7,653 nt of DNA from Bacillota bacterium (GTDB taxonomy: Bacteria; Bacillota; Clostridia; Tissierellales; Sedimentibacteraceae). Position numbers and translations under genes: made by a program. Below are positions 6,791 through 7,653 of the stretch, one piece after another (position 1 is the first letter of the stretch; each line of letters opens with the position of its first letter). The notes below the pieces were generated by a model. That model searched no databases. It saw nothing but the letters and a program-made list of their open reading frames with translations, and was not told the DNA's origin. Where the stretch lies: positions 1 through 7,653 of the forward strand of contig JAFACY010000049.1 in NCBI GenBank assembly GCA_023425285.1, read 5' to 3'.

Positions 6791-6807
6791 AGCAATAAAT
6801 ATGCCAA
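6791..6807 (-). promoter_or_regulatory. Sigma-54 (-24/-12) promoter of the ptb operon
   Basis: On the minus strand TTGGCATATTTATTGCT matches the sigma-54 consensus TTGGCACN5TTGCW at all positions except the final C of GGCAC. The invariant GG (6805-6804) and GC (6793-6792) are separated by exactly 10 bases, as required. Transcription should start near 6780, about 12 bases downstream, leaving a leader of about 14 bases that contains the ptb ribosome site. A sigma-54 activator gene ends 150 bases upstream, which strengthens the call. No mapped start site is available. Confidence 0.85.
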
Positions 6808-6823
6808 CATAATATTATTAAAT

Positions 6824-6862
6824 AAAAAAAGTCAAGACCATGATTTCTCAATGCTTGACTTT
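6824..6862 (-). terminator. Rho-independent terminator of the sigma-54 activator gene
   Basis: On the minus strand AAAGTCAAG (6862-6854) pairs perfectly with CTTGACTTT (6836-6828). About 17 bases lie between the arms, and 3 more pairs are possible inside (CAT/ATG). Seven consecutive T residues (6830-6824) follow, then ATTT. It lies about 95 bases past the activator stop and 20 bases before the sigma-54 promoter, so it separates the regulator transcript from the ptb operon. Confidence 0.82.
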
Positions 6863-6884
6863 AAATTTATAAATTATTTATGTG

Positions 6885-6956
6885 ATTGCAATTTTTGTTT
6901 TGCAAATAATTGCATGCAAAGTATTGCGCAAGATTTTATTATGCAATATTTTGCAT
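6885..6956. promoter_or_regulatory. Cluster of TTGCA/TGCAA palindromes, likely activator binding sites (UAS)
   Basis: Five palindromes crowd into about 70 bases: ATTGCAAT (6885-6892), TTTGCAAA (6899-6906), TTGCATGCAA (6910-6919), TTGCGCAA (6924-6931) and ATGCAA-N4-TTGCAT (6941-6956). All share the TTGCA half-site. The cluster lies roughly 105-175 bases upstream of the predicted ptb transcription start, the usual place for upstream activator sequences of sigma-54 enhancer-binding proteins. The last palindrome touches the activator's stop codon. Binding by the adjoining regulator is inferred, not shown. Confidence 0.68.
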
Positions 6957-7653
6957 CATTTTATGTCATATTTCTCCATTTTATAATACAGAGATCTCAA
7001 AGAAATACCCAGGACCTTGGCAGTATCGGTTTTATTTTTATTTAACCTTACATAAATACTTTTTATGTAATCCGATTCAGCCTTATCCAATACATTGCTC
7101 AGCTTTGTCATCGCTTCACTGTCAGCGACAACATAATTCTTCACCGGTAGTTTCTTATTCAGATATAATTGAGGCAGATGCTCCGATTCAATTATTCTCT
7201 CATTTAAATTCATGTTTATAATTGAACGGCCTATAACATTTTCCAATTCTCTTACGTTGCCCGGCCATTGATGATCAATTAAAATACTCAGAGCCTCATC
7301 AGATATACCCACAATGTTTCTTCCGTATTCATCATTGAATTTAACTATGAAGTTTTTTATCAGAAGAGGTATGTCTTCTTTTCTTTCTCTCAAAGCAGGA
7401 AGCACAATAGGCAATATGTTTAATCTGTAAAACAAATCCTCTCTGAACCTTCCTTCTCTCACAAGCTTGGATAAATCGGCATTTGTAGCTGCTATTACTC
7501 TTACATCAACATTGATGGTATAGTTGCCGCCGACTCTCATTATTTCTTTTTCCTGAAGCACTCTTAGAAGTTTAGCCTGAGTGTTCATGCTTATTTCGGA
7601 TATTTCATCCAGAAATATGGTTCCCTTGTCAGCTTCCTCAAAGAGGCCCTTCT
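6956..7653 (-). CDS. Sigma-54-dependent transcriptional activator, C-terminal part (5' end outside window)
   Basis: Enhancer-binding protein that uses ATP hydrolysis to open sigma-54 promoters. The 231 visible residues start inside the AAA+ domain at KGLFEEADKG, just after where the GAFTGA loop would be (outside the window). Visible elements are the Walker B GTIFLDE (fragment residues 10-16), KLLRVLQEKEIMRVGG (27-42), sensor I region VIAATN (52-57), the arginine-finger stretch GRFREDLFYRLN (67-78) and the sensor II segment WPGNVRELEN (129-138). After a linker, a Fis-type helix-turn-helix occupies about 205-230 (DTAKVLGISLRSLYYKM). Reading continues without interruption to the window edge, so the internal ATG at 7588 is not the start. 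The sensory N-terminal domain is not visible, so the signal is unknown. By context it resembles the BkdR-like activators of branched-chain oxoacid and Ptb/Buk loci. Confidence 0.93.
   Translation of the reverse strand, partial: KGLFEEADKGTIFLDEISEISMNTQAKLLRVLQEKEIMRVGGNYTINVDVRVIAATNADLSKLVREGRFREDLFYRLNILPIVLPALRERKEDIPLLIKNFIVKFNDEYGRNIVGISDEALSILIDHQWPGNVRELENVIGRSIINMNLNERIIESEHLPQLYLNKKLPVKNYVVADSEAMTKLSNVLDKAESDYIKSIYVRLNKNKTDTAKVLGISLRSLYYKMEKYDIK

Noticed and set aside
6811..6835. Possible sigma-70 promoter before ptb (TTGACT with a TATTAT or TATGTT -10)
   Set aside because: TTGACT is part of the terminator stem, and the candidate -10 elements are at 15 or 18 bases with poor matches. 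The sigma-54 element downstream is far better.

Overview
All genes in this window lie on the minus strand. The low G+C content, strong AGGAGG-type ribosome sites, ferredoxin-based 2-oxoacid oxidation, and a Ptb/Buk acid-forming module under sigma-54 control all point to an anaerobic, probably amino-acid-fermenting member of the Clostridia (Bacillota). The genus cannot be told from the sequence alone. In transcription order the layout runs from the high coordinates to the low ones.

(1) 7653-6956: the C-terminal part of a sigma-54-dependent activator (AAA+ domain plus Fis-type HTH), cut by the window edge. (2) 6955-6767: a compact control region. It holds a cluster of TTGCA/TGCAA palindromes (likely activator sites), a Rho-independent terminator for the regulator gene, and a -24/-12 sigma-54 promoter placed just before ptb. 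(3) 6766-1470: a tight seven-gene operon of phosphate butyryltransferase (ptb), butyrate kinase (buk), an uncharacterised P-loop NTPase, and the four subunits of a 2-oxoacid:ferredoxin oxidoreductase in the order delta (2x[4Fe-4S]), alpha, beta (TPP), gamma. It is closed by a strong terminator. (4) 1405-1: a separate unit with its own extended -10 promoter, holding queG (epoxyqueuosine reductase) and a DUF503/YlxP-like gene that runs to the window edge.

The operon reads as a complete energy-conserving route. The oxidoreductase converts a 2-oxoacid (most likely the branched-chain ones from valine, leucine and isoleucine) to acyl-CoA, CO2 and reduced ferredoxin. Ptb exchanges CoA for phosphate, and Buk transfers the phosphate to ADP, giving ATP and a (branched) short-chain fatty acid. 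The sigma-54 activator next door would switch the route on, probably in response to an amino-acid or 2-oxoacid signal. The least explained component is the SIMIBI-type NTPase between buk and the oxidoreductase genes. No mobile elements, CRISPR arrays, tRNA or rRNA genes were seen, and no gene-free stretch exceeds 300 bases.
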